Shown here: piece after piece, positions 16,379-24,775 of the stretch
Numbering within the stretch: the stretch's first letter is position 1
Layout of the letters: every line of letters begins with the position of its first letter
DNA from: an uncultured Bacillaceae bacterium
Lineage (GTDB): Bacteria > Bacillota > Bacilli > Bacillales > Cytobacillaceae
Assembly: GCA_937995745.1 (NCBI GenBank)
Contig: CALKIU010000113.1
Location: forward strand, 1 to 33,553
Reading direction: 5' to 3'
Length of the DNA: 33,553 nt
Program-made: the position numbers and the translations under genes
Notes under the pieces: model-generated
The model's database searches: none
Told to the model about the DNA's origin: nothing
Seen by the model: only the letters and a program-made list of their open reading frames with translations

Positions 16379-16951
16379 CGGCAAGTTTTTCCTGAATGTG
16401 TCATAAAGGGCCGTTTAAATGCATTTTGAAAAATGATGAACGGGGCCTATTGTCTCCGGGCGGTTATAGGCGCTAACGGCCCTATAGACGCGCAATCCAT
16501 ATGGAAAATGCAATGTTTATCCCGCGACGTTTGTCCTTTGTAATAAGAAAAATATGACATTTTTCTATTTAAAAATGGATAAGAAAAACGACATTTTCCG
16601 CCGGTCTGTTGTTTTCGCGGCCGTCCCGCATTTAAAACAGACATTTTCAAGAGAAATTTTTCCGGCGCTCCGGAAAGGAGGCGGCGAAGGGCTCCGCCAA
16701 TACGTTTCAACGATGAAAATACGAGGCCGTCGCTTTAGAGGAGAGCGGGTGCAAGTATTTGTGGTACCGGCTATGGAAGTTCCAAGTTAAAAAGTGAAAG
16801 CATCCCGGGGCAGAGTGGGTTGTTGGCGGCCAACGAATGAGCTTGATTGCCGGATCATTTCGTTTTGCGGCTGCATTTCATTAAGGTGGGATTTGTTTAT
16901 TGCATGAGGCTTGTTGCGCTGTTGCGTTACTTGGGGGTGCGGGGGCTGGAA

Positions 16952-17092
16952 TTTGGGACGCGGTGCCTGTCCCGTGTCCCACCGGCGGCTCTTGGAGTTG
17001 CGGATTTTGGGATTTGGGACAGAGTGCCTGTCCCCGTGTCCCAGAAGACGGAAAATTTGAAATTTGGGACAGGGTTCCTGTCCCCATGTCCC
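16952..17092 (+). repeat. Family D REP-like elements, three copies
   Basis: Three units begin with TTTGGGAC at 16952, 17013 and 17063 (periods 61 and 50 bp) and end in TGTCCC. Units 2 and 3 form GGGACAG-5 nt-CTGTCCC hairpins; unit 1 has GGGAC/GTCCC. A fourth copy, inverted, lies at 33300-33328. Such GTGCCTGTCCC elements look like extragenic palindromes of the REP type; no RAYT transposase gene is in the window. Confidence 0.7.
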
Positions 17093-17114
17093 GGCGATGC
17101 ATATGTTTCGCAAT

Positions 17115-17161
17115 TTAAAAAACACCTTCCGGATTGGGTTTGAGTGATTCCGGAAGGTGTT
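17115..17161 (-). terminator. atp operon terminator
   Basis: On the minus strand arms 17149-17161 and 17121-17133 pair perfectly over 13 bp (AACACCTTCCGGA and complement) with a 15-nt loop, followed by TTTT and AT-rich sequence. It begins 11 nt after the atpC stop. Confidence 0.9.
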
Positions 17162-17171
17162 TGGTGGCGTT

Positions 17172-17591
17172 TTAATTTGCTGTTTTTCCTTTGCGGGCTG
17201 CCACTTGCAGACGGTTGATTGCCCGTTGCAGGGCCAGTTCTGCCCGCTTGGCGTCGAAATGTTCTTTCTTTATTTGCTTTAATCTTCTTTCTGCCCGTTC
17301 TTTAGCCCGCAATGCCCGTTCCACGTCGATGTCTTCAGCTGTTTCCGCCGCTGAAGCGAGAATCGTCACTTTGTCCGGACGAATTTCCATGATGCCTCCT
17401 GCAACTGCCACATAATCCCAGTCATTTTCTTTTTTCAGACGGATGGCAGTAATTTGCAAAGGGGCAACCGTCGGAATATGCCCGGGCAGGACTCCGATTT
17501 CTCCGTGGATCGTTTTTGTGCTCACCATTTCCACGTCTTCATCATACACGACACGATCAGGAGTAACGACGTTGACCCTTATCGTCTTCAT
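17172..17591 (-). CDS. atpC: ATP synthase F1 epsilon subunit
   Basis: Epsilon subunit of the central stalk of F1, which couples rotation and inhibits ATP hydrolysis through its C-terminal helices. The length is 139 residues. The N-terminal beta-sandwich contains GEIGVLPGHIPTVAPL; the C-terminal half is the two-helix Arg/Lys/Ala-rich hairpin (ALRAKERAERRLK and RAELALQRAINRL). The ATG has GGGAGG upstream, 22 bp after atpD. It is the last gene of the operon, followed by the terminator at 17115-17161. Confidence 0.96.
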   Translation of the reverse strand: MKTIRVNVVTPDRVVYDEDVEMVSTKTIHGEIGVLPGHIPTVAPLQITAIRLKKENDWDYVAVAGGIMEIRPDKVTILASAAETAEDIDVERALRAKERAERRLKQIKKEHFDAKRAELALQRAINRLQVAARKGKTAN

Positions 17592-17613
17592 TGTAAAGCC
17601 TCCCGGTCAGAGA

Positions 17614-19035
17614 TTATACCTTATAGCCCATTTTCTTGGCTTTTTCAACCACTTCGTCAATTGTACCCACGAGGCGGAAAGCATCTTCAGGGAGATGGTC
17701 GTATTTGCCCTCAAGAATTTCTTTAAAGCCTCTGACAGTTTCTTTAATAGGTACATAGGAACCGGGCTGTCCGGTAAACTGTTCGGCAACGTGGAAGTTT
17801 TGTGACAAGAAGAATTGGATACGGCGAGCACGGGCTACTGTAATCTTGTCTTCTTCGGACAACTCATCCATACCAAGAATAGCAATAATATCTTGCAATT
17901 CTTTATAACGCTGCAATGTTGCCTGTACTTGACGTGCTACTTTGTAATGCTCTTCACCGACAATTTCAGGCGCAAGAGCGCGTGATGTGGAAGCAAGCGG
18001 GTCCACAGCCGGATAAATACCCATTTCCGCAAGCTTACGCTCAAGGTTGGTTGTCGCATCCAAGTGGGCAAATGTCGTAGCCGGAGCCGGGTCTGTGTAG
18101 TCGTCCGCCGGTACGTAAATTGCCTGGATGGAAGTAATGGAACCTTTCGTTGTGGAAGTGATCCGTTCTTGCAATTGTCCCATTTCCGTTGCCAATGTCG
18201 GCTGATAACCAACCGCGGATGGCATCCGTCCCAAGAGCGCGGAAACTTCGGAACCGGCTTGTGTGAAACGGAAAATGTTGTCGATGAACAACAGCACGTC
18301 TTGTCCCATTTCGTCACGGAAATACTCGGCCATCGTCAAACCGGTCAATCCCACGCGCATACGGGCGCCGGGCGGTTCGTTCATCTGACCGAATACAAGA
18401 GCAGTTTTATTGATAACGCCGGAGTCGGTCATTTCCCAATAGAGGTCGTTTCCTTCACGGGTACGCTCACCGACGCCGGCGAATACGGAAATACCCCCGT
18501 GTTCTTGGGCTACGTTATGGATTAACTCTTGGATTAAAACGGTCTTACCTACACCAGCACCGCCGAACAAACCGATTTTACCACCTTTGATGTAAGGAGC
18601 AAGCAAGTCAACGACTTTAATTCCCGTTTCAAGAATTTCCACCTTCGTGGATAGTTGCTCAAATTTCGGCGCTTCTTTGTGAATGGGGTCGCGGCGGGCT
18701 TCAGCCGGAATAGATTCTTTTCCGTCGATTGGTTCGCCGAGTACGTTAAATACGCGGCCCAGTGTCACTTCACCGACAGGCACGGAAATCGGACTGCCTG
18801 TATCGACAACCTCCATTCCCCTTTGGACACCGTCTGTTGAGGCCATGGCGATGGCGCGAACTGTATCATCACCTAAATGAAGGGCAACTTCAAGGGTTAA
18901 GTCCACATCGACTTCATTTTCGTTACGCGCTTTATGTTCAATTTTCAGAGCGTTATAGATTTCCGGGAGTTGTCCGCCTTCGAACTTTACGTCAACAACC
19001 GGACCCATAACTTGGATAACGCGTCCTTTGTTCAT
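17614..19035 (-). CDS. atpD: ATP synthase F1 beta subunit
   Basis: Catalytic subunit of F1, three copies per complex, 473 residues as usual. The Walker A motif GGAGVGKT lies near residue 155, the catalytic Glu is in GVGERTREGNDLY, and the Walker B strand is DVLLFIDNIFRF. The DELSEED motif, which engages the gamma shaft, is intact (DELSEEDK). The ATG has AGGAGGGA upstream. A perfect 10-bp stem-loop lies between atpG and this gene. Confidence 0.98.
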   Translation of the reverse strand: MNKGRVIQVMGPVVDVKFEGGQLPEIYNALKIEHKARNENEVDVDLTLEVALHLGDDTVRAIAMASTDGVQRGMEVVDTGSPISVPVGEVTLGRVFNVLGEPIDGKESIPAEARRDPIHKEAPKFEQLSTKVEILETGIKVVDLLAPYIKGGKIGLFGGAGVGKTVLIQELIHNVAQEHGGISVFAGVGERTREGNDLYWEMTDSGVINKTALVFGQMNEPPGARMRVGLTGLTMAEYFRDEMGQDVLLFIDNIFRFTQAGSEVSALLGRMPSAVGYQPTLATEMGQLQERITSTTKGSITSIQAIYVPADDYTDPAPATTFAHLDATTNLERKLAEMGIYPAVDPLASTSRALAPEIVGEEHYKVARQVQATLQRYKELQDIIAILGMDELSEEDKITVARARRIQFFLSQNFHVAEQFTGQPGSYVPIKETVRGFKEILEGKYDHLPEDAFRLVGTIDEVVEKAKKMGYKV

Positions 19036-19067
19036 CTTTTTCCCTCCTAATGTGTGTTATCCCGAAC

Positions 19068-19091
19068 GAAACAGGAGCTCCCTCCTGTTTC
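19068..19091 (-). other. Stem-loop in the atpG-atpD spacer
   Basis: GAAACAGGAG (19068-19077) and CTCCTGTTTC (19082-19091) form a perfect 10-bp stem with a 4-nt loop. There is no T run on either strand, so it is not a terminator. On the mRNA it lies between the atpG stop and the atpD ribosome binding site, and its strand contains a ribosome-binding-like AGGAGG. Confidence 0.75.
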
Positions 19092-19109
19092 CCTGCTGAC
19101 CGAATATAT

Positions 19110-19970
19110 CTATTGCAACGCATTCGCTCCGCTGACGACCTCGGTGATCTCCTGCGTGATCGCTGCTTGGCGTGCACGGTTGAACATAAGCGTGGTAGAT
19201 TCGATAATTTCTTCGGCGTTCTCGGTCGCGTTTTTCATCGCATTCATGCGTGCCGCATGCTCTCCGGTTTTGCTGCTCAACAACGCACCGTAAATTAAGC
19301 TTTCCGCATATTGCGGCAGCAAAACGTCCAAAATTTCCTGCGCTGAAGGTTCAAATTCATACAGCATAAGTTTCTTCGAAGTTGCCAAATCGGTCACCGG
19401 CAATACTTTTTTCGCCGTCACATCATTGCGGAGAGCGTTCACGAACTGGTTATAATACATGTACAATTCATCAAATTCGCCGTCGCTGAACATGCCGATG
19501 ATCTTTTGCACCGTAGCCTTTATATCCATAAACTGCGGCTGATCACTGATGCCGGTCAGATCAAGAATAATGTTCATGCCGCGCTTTTTGAAAAACTCGC
19601 GGCCGACTTTGCCGAACGCGATGATGCAATATTCGTCTTCCGATTTGTGGCGTTCCGTAATATCCTGGTACGCTTTGCGCAAAACGTTGCTGTTAAAAGC
19701 GCCGGCAAGCCCCCGTTCGCCGGTGATCACTAAATAGGCCGTCTTCTTCACCGGGCGGGATGCAAGCATCGGATGATCAGAGTCGCTGCTCCCCAAGGCC
19801 ACTGACGCAGTGACTTCCTGGATCTTGTCCATGTAAGCCACATACGATCTGGCCTTCGCTTCCGCTTTGTTATAATGGGCGGCCGAGATCATTTCCATCG
19901 CGTTCGTGATCTGACTCATCTTTTTCGTCGCATTGATTTTATTTCTTAAATCGCGTAAAGACTGACCCAC
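19110..19970 (-). CDS. atpG: ATP synthase F1 gamma subunit
   Basis: Rotating shaft of F1, 286 residues. Both ends carry the family coiled-coil sequences: LRDLRNKINATKKMSQITNA at the N-terminus and LMFNRARQAAITQEITEVVS at the C-terminus. The start is GTG with AAGGTGG upstream; no ATG fits the conserved N-terminus. A 209-bp GC-rich spacer separates it from atpA, longer than usual for this operon, and 74 bp with a stem-loop separate it from atpD. Confidence 0.96.
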   Translation of the reverse strand: MGQSLRDLRNKINATKKMSQITNAMEMISAAHYNKAEAKARSYVAYMDKIQEVTASVALGSSDSDHPMLASRPVKKTAYLVITGERGLAGAFNSNVLRKAYQDITERHKSEDEYCIIAFGKVGREFFKKRGMNIILDLTGISDQPQFMDIKATVQKIIGMFSDGEFDELYMYYNQFVNALRNDVTAKKVLPVTDLATSKKLMLYEFEPSAQEILDVLLPQYAESLIYGALLSSKTGEHAARMNAMKNATENAEEIIESTTLMFNRARQAAITQEITEVVSGANALQ

Positions 19971-20179
19971 GGTCTCACCACCTTATTCGAGTTTATGCGG
20001 CGGAAAAGCATGATAACGGTAAGGCCCGGCTATGGCGGGCCCGGAAAATCATTCGGCCGGAAACAGAAGACATACCATTACCATGCCGAAACCGTTCCGG
20101 TACCGGCCCGGTTTGTGCCGGTCCCGGGTTGGATTTGCACCGGGCGTTTGCCCTGCATTTATCAGCTATTGCTTTCCGC
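19971..20179. other. Expanded GC-rich atpA-atpG spacer
   Basis: This 209-bp insertion inside the atp operon carries several hairpins, including GGCCCG (20023-20028) with CGGGCC (20036-20041) and a CCGGTACCGG palindrome near 20097-20106. No reading frame with a ribosome binding site is seen besides that of atpG. Confidence 0.5.
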
Positions 20180-21709
20180 TCAATATTTCTTTTGTTGTTT
20201 TTCTTCGGAAACAGCAAATGTTTTCTTGAAATCTTTAATAGCCGCATCCATTTCTTCATCGCTCGGCAGATCTTTCGTCGTGCGGATATGCTCCAAAATG
20301 TGAGTGTGGTTGTGATCGAGCCAAGCCAGGAATTCTTCTTCAAAGCGGCGCACATCCTGAAGCGGAATATCATCCAGATAACCGCGCGTTAACGCATAAA
20401 GGATGGCCACTTGCTTTTCAACTTTCAACGGTTTGTGCAAGTCCTGCTTCAGAATTTCAACCGTGCGGGCACCGCGGTTCAATTTTGCCTGTGTGGCTTC
20501 ATCCAGGTCGGAACCGAACTGGGCGAATGCTTCCAATTCACGGTATGAAGCGAGGTCCAGACGCAGCGTACCGGCAACCTTCTTCATTGCCTTGATTTGG
20601 GCGGAACCGCCGACACGCGATACGGAAAGACCTGCGTTAATCGCCGGACGTACACCGGAATAGAACAGGTCGGACTGCAAGAAGATTTGCCCGTCTGTGA
20701 TGGAAATAACGTTTGTCGGAATATAAGCAGAAACGTCCCCTGCTTGTGTTTCGATAAACGGCAGCGCCGTGATCGAACCTCCGCCTTTTTCATCGCTCAA
20801 CTTGGCTGCGCGCTCCAAGAGACGGCTGTGCAAGTAGAAGACATCCCCCGGATAAGCTTCGCGGCCCGGCGGACGGCGCAACAGCAAGGAAAGTTCACGG
20901 TATGCCGCAGCTTGTTTGGACAAGTCGTCATATATAATCAGGACGTGTTTTCCTTGATACATGAATTCTTCAGCCATCGCAACTCCGGCATACGGAGCCA
21001 GGAACAACAGCGGCGCCGGTTGCGATGCGGACGCTGATACGACGATCGTATAATCCAATGCGCCATATTGGCGAAGTGTTTCAACAACGGTACGAACAGT
21101 GGATTCTTTCTGTCCGATCGCTACATAAATACAAATCATGTTTTGGTCTTTTTGGTTAATGATCGTGTCCACCGCAACGGATGTTTTACCTGTTTGACGG
21201 TCCCCGATGATCAACTCGCGCTGACCGCGGCCGATCGGAACAAGAGCGTCGATAGCCTTGATACCGGTTTGCAGCGGTTCGTGAACGGACCGTCTGTCCA
21301 TGACGCCGGGAGCACGATATTCGACCGGACGTGTTTTCTTCGCATTGATCGGACCCATTCCGTCAAGCGGCTGTCCGAGCGGATTGACGACGCGGCCAAT
21401 CAACTCTTCACCGACGGGAACTTCCATGATGCGGCCCGTGCGGCGCACTTCGTCTCCTTCATGAATATCCTTGTACGGACCCAAAATTACGATACCAACG
21501 TTATTTTCCTCGAGGTTTTGGGCCATACCCATAACGCCGTTGGAAAATTCAACAAGCTCTCCGGCCATGACGTTGTCGAGGCCATGAGCGCGTGCGATAC
21601 CGTCCCCCACGGAGATAACCGTGCCGACATCGCTTACTTGAATTTCCGAGCGGTAGTTCTCAATTTGCTTTTTTATAAGCGCACTGATTTCTTCAGCACT
21701 TATGCTCAT
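20180..21709 (-). CDS. atpA: ATP synthase F1 alpha subunit
   Basis: Non-catalytic nucleotide-binding subunit of F1, three copies per complex, 509 residues from the ATG at MSISAEEIS. The Walker A motif GDRQTGKT lies near residues 169-176, and the alpha-subunit signature PAINAGLSVSRVG is present. AGGGGTG lies about 8 nt before this ATG; an earlier in-frame GTG overlaps the ribosome binding site. It follows atpH after 23 bp and precedes an expanded 209-bp spacer before atpG. Confidence 0.98.
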   Translation of the reverse strand: MSISAEEISALIKKQIENYRSEIQVSDVGTVISVGDGIARAHGLDNVMAGELVEFSNGVMGMAQNLEENNVGIVILGPYKDIHEGDEVRRTGRIMEVPVGEELIGRVVNPLGQPLDGMGPINAKKTRPVEYRAPGVMDRRSVHEPLQTGIKAIDALVPIGRGQRELIIGDRQTGKTSVAVDTIINQKDQNMICIYVAIGQKESTVRTVVETLRQYGALDYTIVVSASASQPAPLLFLAPYAGVAMAEEFMYQGKHVLIIYDDLSKQAAAYRELSLLLRRPPGREAYPGDVFYLHSRLLERAAKLSDEKGGGSITALPFIETQAGDVSAYIPTNVISITDGQIFLQSDLFYSGVRPAINAGLSVSRVGGSAQIKAMKKVAGTLRLDLASYRELEAFAQFGSDLDEATQAKLNRGARTVEILKQDLHKPLKVEKQVAILYALTRGYLDDIPLQDVRRFEEEFLAWLDHNHTHILEHIRTTKDLPSDEEMDAAIKDFKKTFAVSEEKQQKKY

Positions 21710-21732
21710 GAATTTCACCCCTATCTACGAAT

Positions 21733-22269
21733 CTAGGCTAACAATTCCCGATGCAGACGATCGAGTTTACCGCGTAAGCTGCCGTCAATGATGCGGTTTC
21801 CGACGCGGAGTTTCACCCCGCCCAACAAGTTCTTGTCAACAAAGTTGCGAATCCGCAAAGATTTTTTCCCGATTTTCGCTGCATAGGCAGAAGACAAAGC
21901 AGCCTTTTCTTCGTCCGTCAGCGGACGAACCGTATATACATCCGCTTCGACAATGCCTTTATCTTCGTCAACGAGCTGCAAAAATTGGGCAGCGACATCC
22001 GGAATATATTCTTCACGATGACGATCGGTAAGCAGCATCAACGTGTTCAGTACATATTCATTAACGGATTTGAATGCATTTTCTAAAATTTCTTTCTTTT
22101 TCCTTTTGGAAAGTTTCGGCGATTTTAATACGATAACGAGTTCCTTATTTTGGTCAAAAACTTCCTTGATTGCACGAAGCTCGTTTGCCATTTGGTCCAC
22201 TAATTGTCTTTCTTTGGCAATTTGGAAAAGAGCGGCCGCATAACGTTTACCTACCAATGAGCCTGTCAT
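21733..22269 (-). CDS. atpH: ATP synthase F1 delta subunit
   Basis: Part of the peripheral stalk, linking the top of F1 to the b subunits; 178 residues. The N-terminal helical domain begins SLVGKRYAAALFQIAKER, typical of AtpH, and the C-terminal domain has KNLLGGVKLRVGNRIIDGSLRGKLDRL-like sequence (positions about 150-175). The ATG overlaps the atpF stop as ATGA, so translation is coupled to atpF. Confidence 0.96.
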   Translation of the reverse strand: MTGSLVGKRYAAALFQIAKERQLVDQMANELRAIKEVFDQNKELVIVLKSPKLSKRKKKEILENAFKSVNEYVLNTLMLLTDRHREEYIPDVAAQFLQLVDEDKGIVEADVYTVRPLTDEEKAALSSAYAAKIGKKSLRIRNFVDKNLLGGVKLRVGNRIIDGSLRGKLDRLHRELLA

Positions 22270-22784
22270 TGCTCTTCTCCTGCCTCTTTGATGTATTCAT
22301 TAATAAGCTTCTCTTGATCTTCCAATGTCAATTCTTTTTCAATCACTTTAGAAGCAATCATGACAGACAGCGCAGCCACTTGTTCACGGATGGCAGAAAC
22401 AGCTTTGTCTCTTTGCTGTTCGATTTCCATTCTCGCTTGTTCTTTCATGCGTTCAGCTTCTTCACGGGCAAGGGAAATGATTTCCTCGCGCTGTGCTTCG
22501 CCTTGTTTTTTCGCATTTTCGATCATTTGCTGCGCTTGTTCGCGGGCCTCTTTTAAGAGCTTGCGCTGTTCTTCCAAAAGGTTTTTCGCTTCGGAACGGC
22601 TTTGTTCAGCCGCTTTTATTTCATTGGCAATATATTCTTCGCGTTTTTTCATGACGCCCATCAACGGGCCCCAGGCAAATTTTTTCAACAGTGCCAGCAA
22701 AATCAAGAACATGAACAGCTGGAACAATACGTCCCCCAAATGGAGGTGTTCCACAATATTCCCTAACACTAAAGCGTCTATCAC
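22266..22784 (-). CDS. atpF: ATP synthase Fo subunit b
   Basis: Peripheral stalk subunit: one N-terminal transmembrane helix (about residues 17-33, LFMFLILLALLKKFAWGPL) followed by a long charged coiled coil. The start is not certain. GTG at 22784 gives 172 residues, matching relatives, with GGGAG about 11 nt upstream; a longer frame would add 38 residues of Arg/Gly-rich sequence unlike any AtpF. It overlaps atpH by 4 bp, and a 236-bp spacer with a stem-loop separates it from atpE. Confidence 0.93.
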   Translation of the reverse strand: MIDALVLGNIVEHLHLGDVLFQLFMFLILLALLKKFAWGPLMGVMKKREEYIANEIKAAEQSRSEAKNLLEEQRKLLKEAREQAQQMIENAKKQGEAQREEIISLAREEAERMKEQARMEIEQQRDKAVSAIREQVAALSVMIASKVIEKELTLEDQEKLINEYIKEAGEEQ

Positions 22785-22956
22785 CCTCGATTCACTCCCT
22801 TCAAGAGTCCGGCCGGGAATCCCGGCAATGAAAATCCTGCTCTCCACGCGGGACCGCGCTTTCTTGCCGGCTTTCCCGCCTGTTGAACCGGAAATCAACC
22901 AATAAAAGATCCTATCTGAACAGGGTTCATCCTTGTCCCCGTTATCTGCATAAAGG

Positions 22957-22992
22957 AATGGCGAAGGTTTTTAAACATTGAACTTCGCCATT
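22957..22992 (-). other. Stem-loop in the atpE-atpF spacer
   Basis: AATGGCGAAG (22957-22966) and CTTCGCCATT (22983-22992) form a perfect 10-bp stem with a 16-nt loop, starting about 30 nt after the atpE stop. There is no T run after it on the minus strand, so partial termination is unlikely; it could protect the atpE 3' end after mRNA cleavage. Confidence 0.65.
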
Positions 22993-23020
22993 TGTCCAAA
23001 ACGTGTGTTTGTCCAACTGT

Positions 23021-23227
23021 TTACATAACCATAAATGCGATAACAACAGCGATAATCGGAATCGCCTCTACGAGCGCTACCCCGATGAACATGGTTGTTT
23101 GTAACATACCGCGAGCTTCAGGCTGGCGGGCAATTCCCTCAACTGTGCGTGATACGATAAGACCGTTACCTACACCGGCACCCAATGCCGCTAAACCTAC
23201 TGCAAGTGCTGCTGCTAAAACTCCCAT
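23021..23227 (-). CDS. atpE: ATP synthase Fo subunit c
   Basis: Proteolipid that forms the rotating c-ring, 68 residues with two helices. The inner helix has the Gly-rich motif LGAGVGNG, the loop has ARQPEA, and the ion-binding carboxylate is Glu54 in ALVEAIPII. No Na+-type ligand set is evident, so a proton ring is likely. The ATG has AGGGAGG upstream, preceded by a 45-bp stretch almost free of G and C, which resembles the translation enhancer before atpE in enterics. It lies 94 bp after atpB and 236 bp before atpF. Confidence 0.97.
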   Translation of the reverse strand: MGVLAAALAVGLAALGAGVGNGLIVSRTVEGIARQPEARGMLQTTMFIGVALVEAIPIIAVVIAFMVM

Positions 23228-23239
23228 TATTGAAATCCT

Positions 23240-23285
23240 CCCTTAATTTTCGTAAGTTTTAATAAGTTTTAAATAGTTTTTAAGT
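23240..23285 (-). promoter_or_regulatory. atpE: A/T-rich leader upstream of the atpE ribosome binding site
   Basis: On the minus strand AAAACTTATT-like words are repeated three times (AACTTA, AAAACTT, AAAACTAT) directly before AGGGAGG. An unstructured, U/A-rich leader favours high translation, as needed for the multicopy c subunit. This is inference from composition. Confidence 0.4.
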
Positions 23286-23321
23286 GAAGTAATGAAAGCT
23301 GCTTCATATTGAAGATGTATC

Positions 23322-24029
23322 TTAATGGCTGCTCACTTTGTGTGAGATGTATACCATTGTTAACATAGTGAAAATGAACGCTTGGATTGTACCTACAAAG
23401 ATCGAGAATGCTTGCCATGCCATCATCGGAATGGCAGCGACAATATTTCCAATGACTCCTGTCGCCAATCCGCTGGCAATCAATCCAAGAAGAACTTCCC
23501 CGGCATAAATGTTTCCGAATAGACGGAGGCCGAGTGTCAAAGTGTTGGCAAACTCTTCAACAAGCTTGAGCGGGAACAGCAACCACATCGGTTGGAAAAA
23601 TGTTTTGACATAGCCTTTTGTTCCCTTCAGTTTTACCCCGTAATAATGGGACAAACCGACAACCATGACTGCCAATGTCAGCGTAATCACCGGATCTGCA
23701 GTCGGTGATTTCCACCAGAGCTTGTCCCCCACGATGAACGAGAACGGAAGCCCCAGCATATTGGAAACAAAGATATACATGATGATCGTTAAGCCAAGCA
23801 CATGAAATCTTCCGCCGTCTTTCCAGTCCATGTTGCTCTTAATGATGTTTTTGACAAAGTCCATGAGCCATTCCATGAAGTTTTGCATGCCTGTCGGAAC
23901 CATGGAAAGATTGCGGGTGGCTAAAACGGCAATCAGAAAAACAATGGCACTGGCAACGGTGATCATCAAAATGTTCGACAGGTTGAAGGTCAACCCCATA
24001 ATTTCAACTAACGGAGCCTCATGATGCAC
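23322..24029 (-). CDS. atpB: ATP synthase Fo subunit a
   Basis: Stator channel subunit, 235 residues with five to six helices. The essential Arg lies in TLGLRLFGNIYAGEVLLG. PTGMQNFMEWLMDFV near the N-terminus is typical of Bacillaceae. The start is GTG (V-HHEAPLVE): GAGGTG lies about 8 nt upstream, and relatives begin with HHEAPLVE. It follows atpI after 10 bp. Proton entry and exit half-channels are formed with the c-ring encoded next. Confidence 0.96.
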   Translation of the reverse strand: MHHEAPLVEIMGLTFNLSNILMITVASAIVFLIAVLATRNLSMVPTGMQNFMEWLMDFVKNIIKSNMDWKDGGRFHVLGLTIIMYIFVSNMLGLPFSFIVGDKLWWKSPTADPVITLTLAVMVVGLSHYYGVKLKGTKGYVKTFFQPMWLLFPLKLVEEFANTLTLGLRLFGNIYAGEVLLGLIASGLATGVIGNIVAAIPMMAWQAFSIFVGTIQAFIFTMLTMVYISHKVSSH

Positions 24030-24039
24030 ACTTTTCACC

Positions 24040-24426
24040 TCACTTCTTTTGACTTTTGCGCAAAATGAAAGTTTGCACAAAAAAATCTATCATAATGACA
24101 ACAAAAGATGTCATTAATCCAATAACCACACAATAAACATTAAAATATTGGGGAAATTTTACGGCTATCAAAACCGCCAGCACGGCCGCGGCCATCCTCG
24201 ATACCGTTCCGAGCGAGCGGATGCTTCTTCCTGCATCGACGGCTTGGGAAAATCTGTCCACCCGCTTCAACAGCAGCCACAAATTAAAATGGCTGGTCGC
24301 CGTTCCGAGAATAAGCCCTAAAAAAACTGCCTTGTGGGCGGTGAATCCCCATAGAAGAACGTAAGCAGCCATCAAAAAATAAATGTACCCGCGCAATCGG
24401 ATGTACACCAATTTAAATTCCGGCAT
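24040..24426 (-). CDS. atpI: ATP synthase subunit I (AtpI)
   Basis: Small membrane protein of 128 residues with four predicted helices, second gene of the operon. AtpI proteins assist assembly of the c-ring and, with AtpZ, have been linked to Mg2+ or Ca2+ supply in alkaliphilic Bacillus. Charged residues flank the helices, as in KRVDRFSQAVDAG. The ATG lies 2 bp after the atpZ stop, and the gene ends 10 bp before atpB. Identification rests on topology, length and operon position. Confidence 0.88.
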   Translation of the reverse strand: MPEFKLVYIRLRGYIYFLMAAYVLLWGFTAHKAVFLGLILGTATSHFNLWLLLKRVDRFSQAVDAGRSIRSLGTVSRMAAAVLAVLIAVKFPQYFNVYCVVIGLMTSFVVIMIDFFVQTFILRKSQKK

Positions 24427-24428
24427 GT

Positions 24429-24653
24429 TTATTTATTCTCCCGAAAAAATTGCTGGATCATTCGCAACATGGCATATATGCCTGTTGCCAAGCCCAAAAA
24501 CAAGCCTATAATTAAAAAGAGCGGTCCGGTATCCCACAAACCATCCAGCCATTTGCCAAAAAAAATTCCCACCAATACGCTTCCGACCAGCTGGGAAATA
24601 ATCGCTGACATGAGCGCCATCCCTTTCAACGGGTGGCGGTTTTCACCTTTCAT
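24429..24653 (-). CDS. atpZ: AtpZ/AtpI family protein
   Basis: A 74-residue protein with two helices separated by GKWLDGLWDTGP, the hallmark hairpin of AtpZ (first gene of the atp operon in many Bacilli). The second helix has Gly-rich LIIGLFLGLATGIYAM. It is thought to act with AtpI in ATP synthase assembly or cation handling; the exact role is unsettled. The ATG has AAGGG about 11 nt upstream. Confidence 0.88.
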   Translation of the reverse strand: MKGENRHPLKGMALMSAIISQLVGSVLVGIFFGKWLDGLWDTGPLFLIIGLFLGLATGIYAMLRMIQQFFRENK

Positions 24654-24725
24654 TCGTGTTCGTCCCTTCTTTCGTGGAAACCGGATGAAAAAAGGCTGGC
24701 TTCTTTTCGACGGCTTATTTGTCGA

Positions 24726-24754
24726 ATTTTACTAATTTGTTGACACTTTTTGAA
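24726..24754 (-). promoter_or_regulatory. atpZ: Candidate promoter of the atp operon
   Basis: On the minus strand TTCAAA (24749-24754) and TAAAAT (24726-24731) are separated by 17 bp, matching 4/6 and 5/6. Transcription would start about 65 nt before atpZ. The -35 element lies inside an inverted repeat TTTTTGAA/TTCAAAAA (24747-24767). Confidence 0.45.
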
Positions 24755-24775
24755 TTTATTTCAAAAAATTTGACA

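Noticed and set aside
22785..22898. Longer atpF start
   Set aside because: The extra Arg/Gly-rich residues precede the normal N-terminus and have no ribosome binding site.
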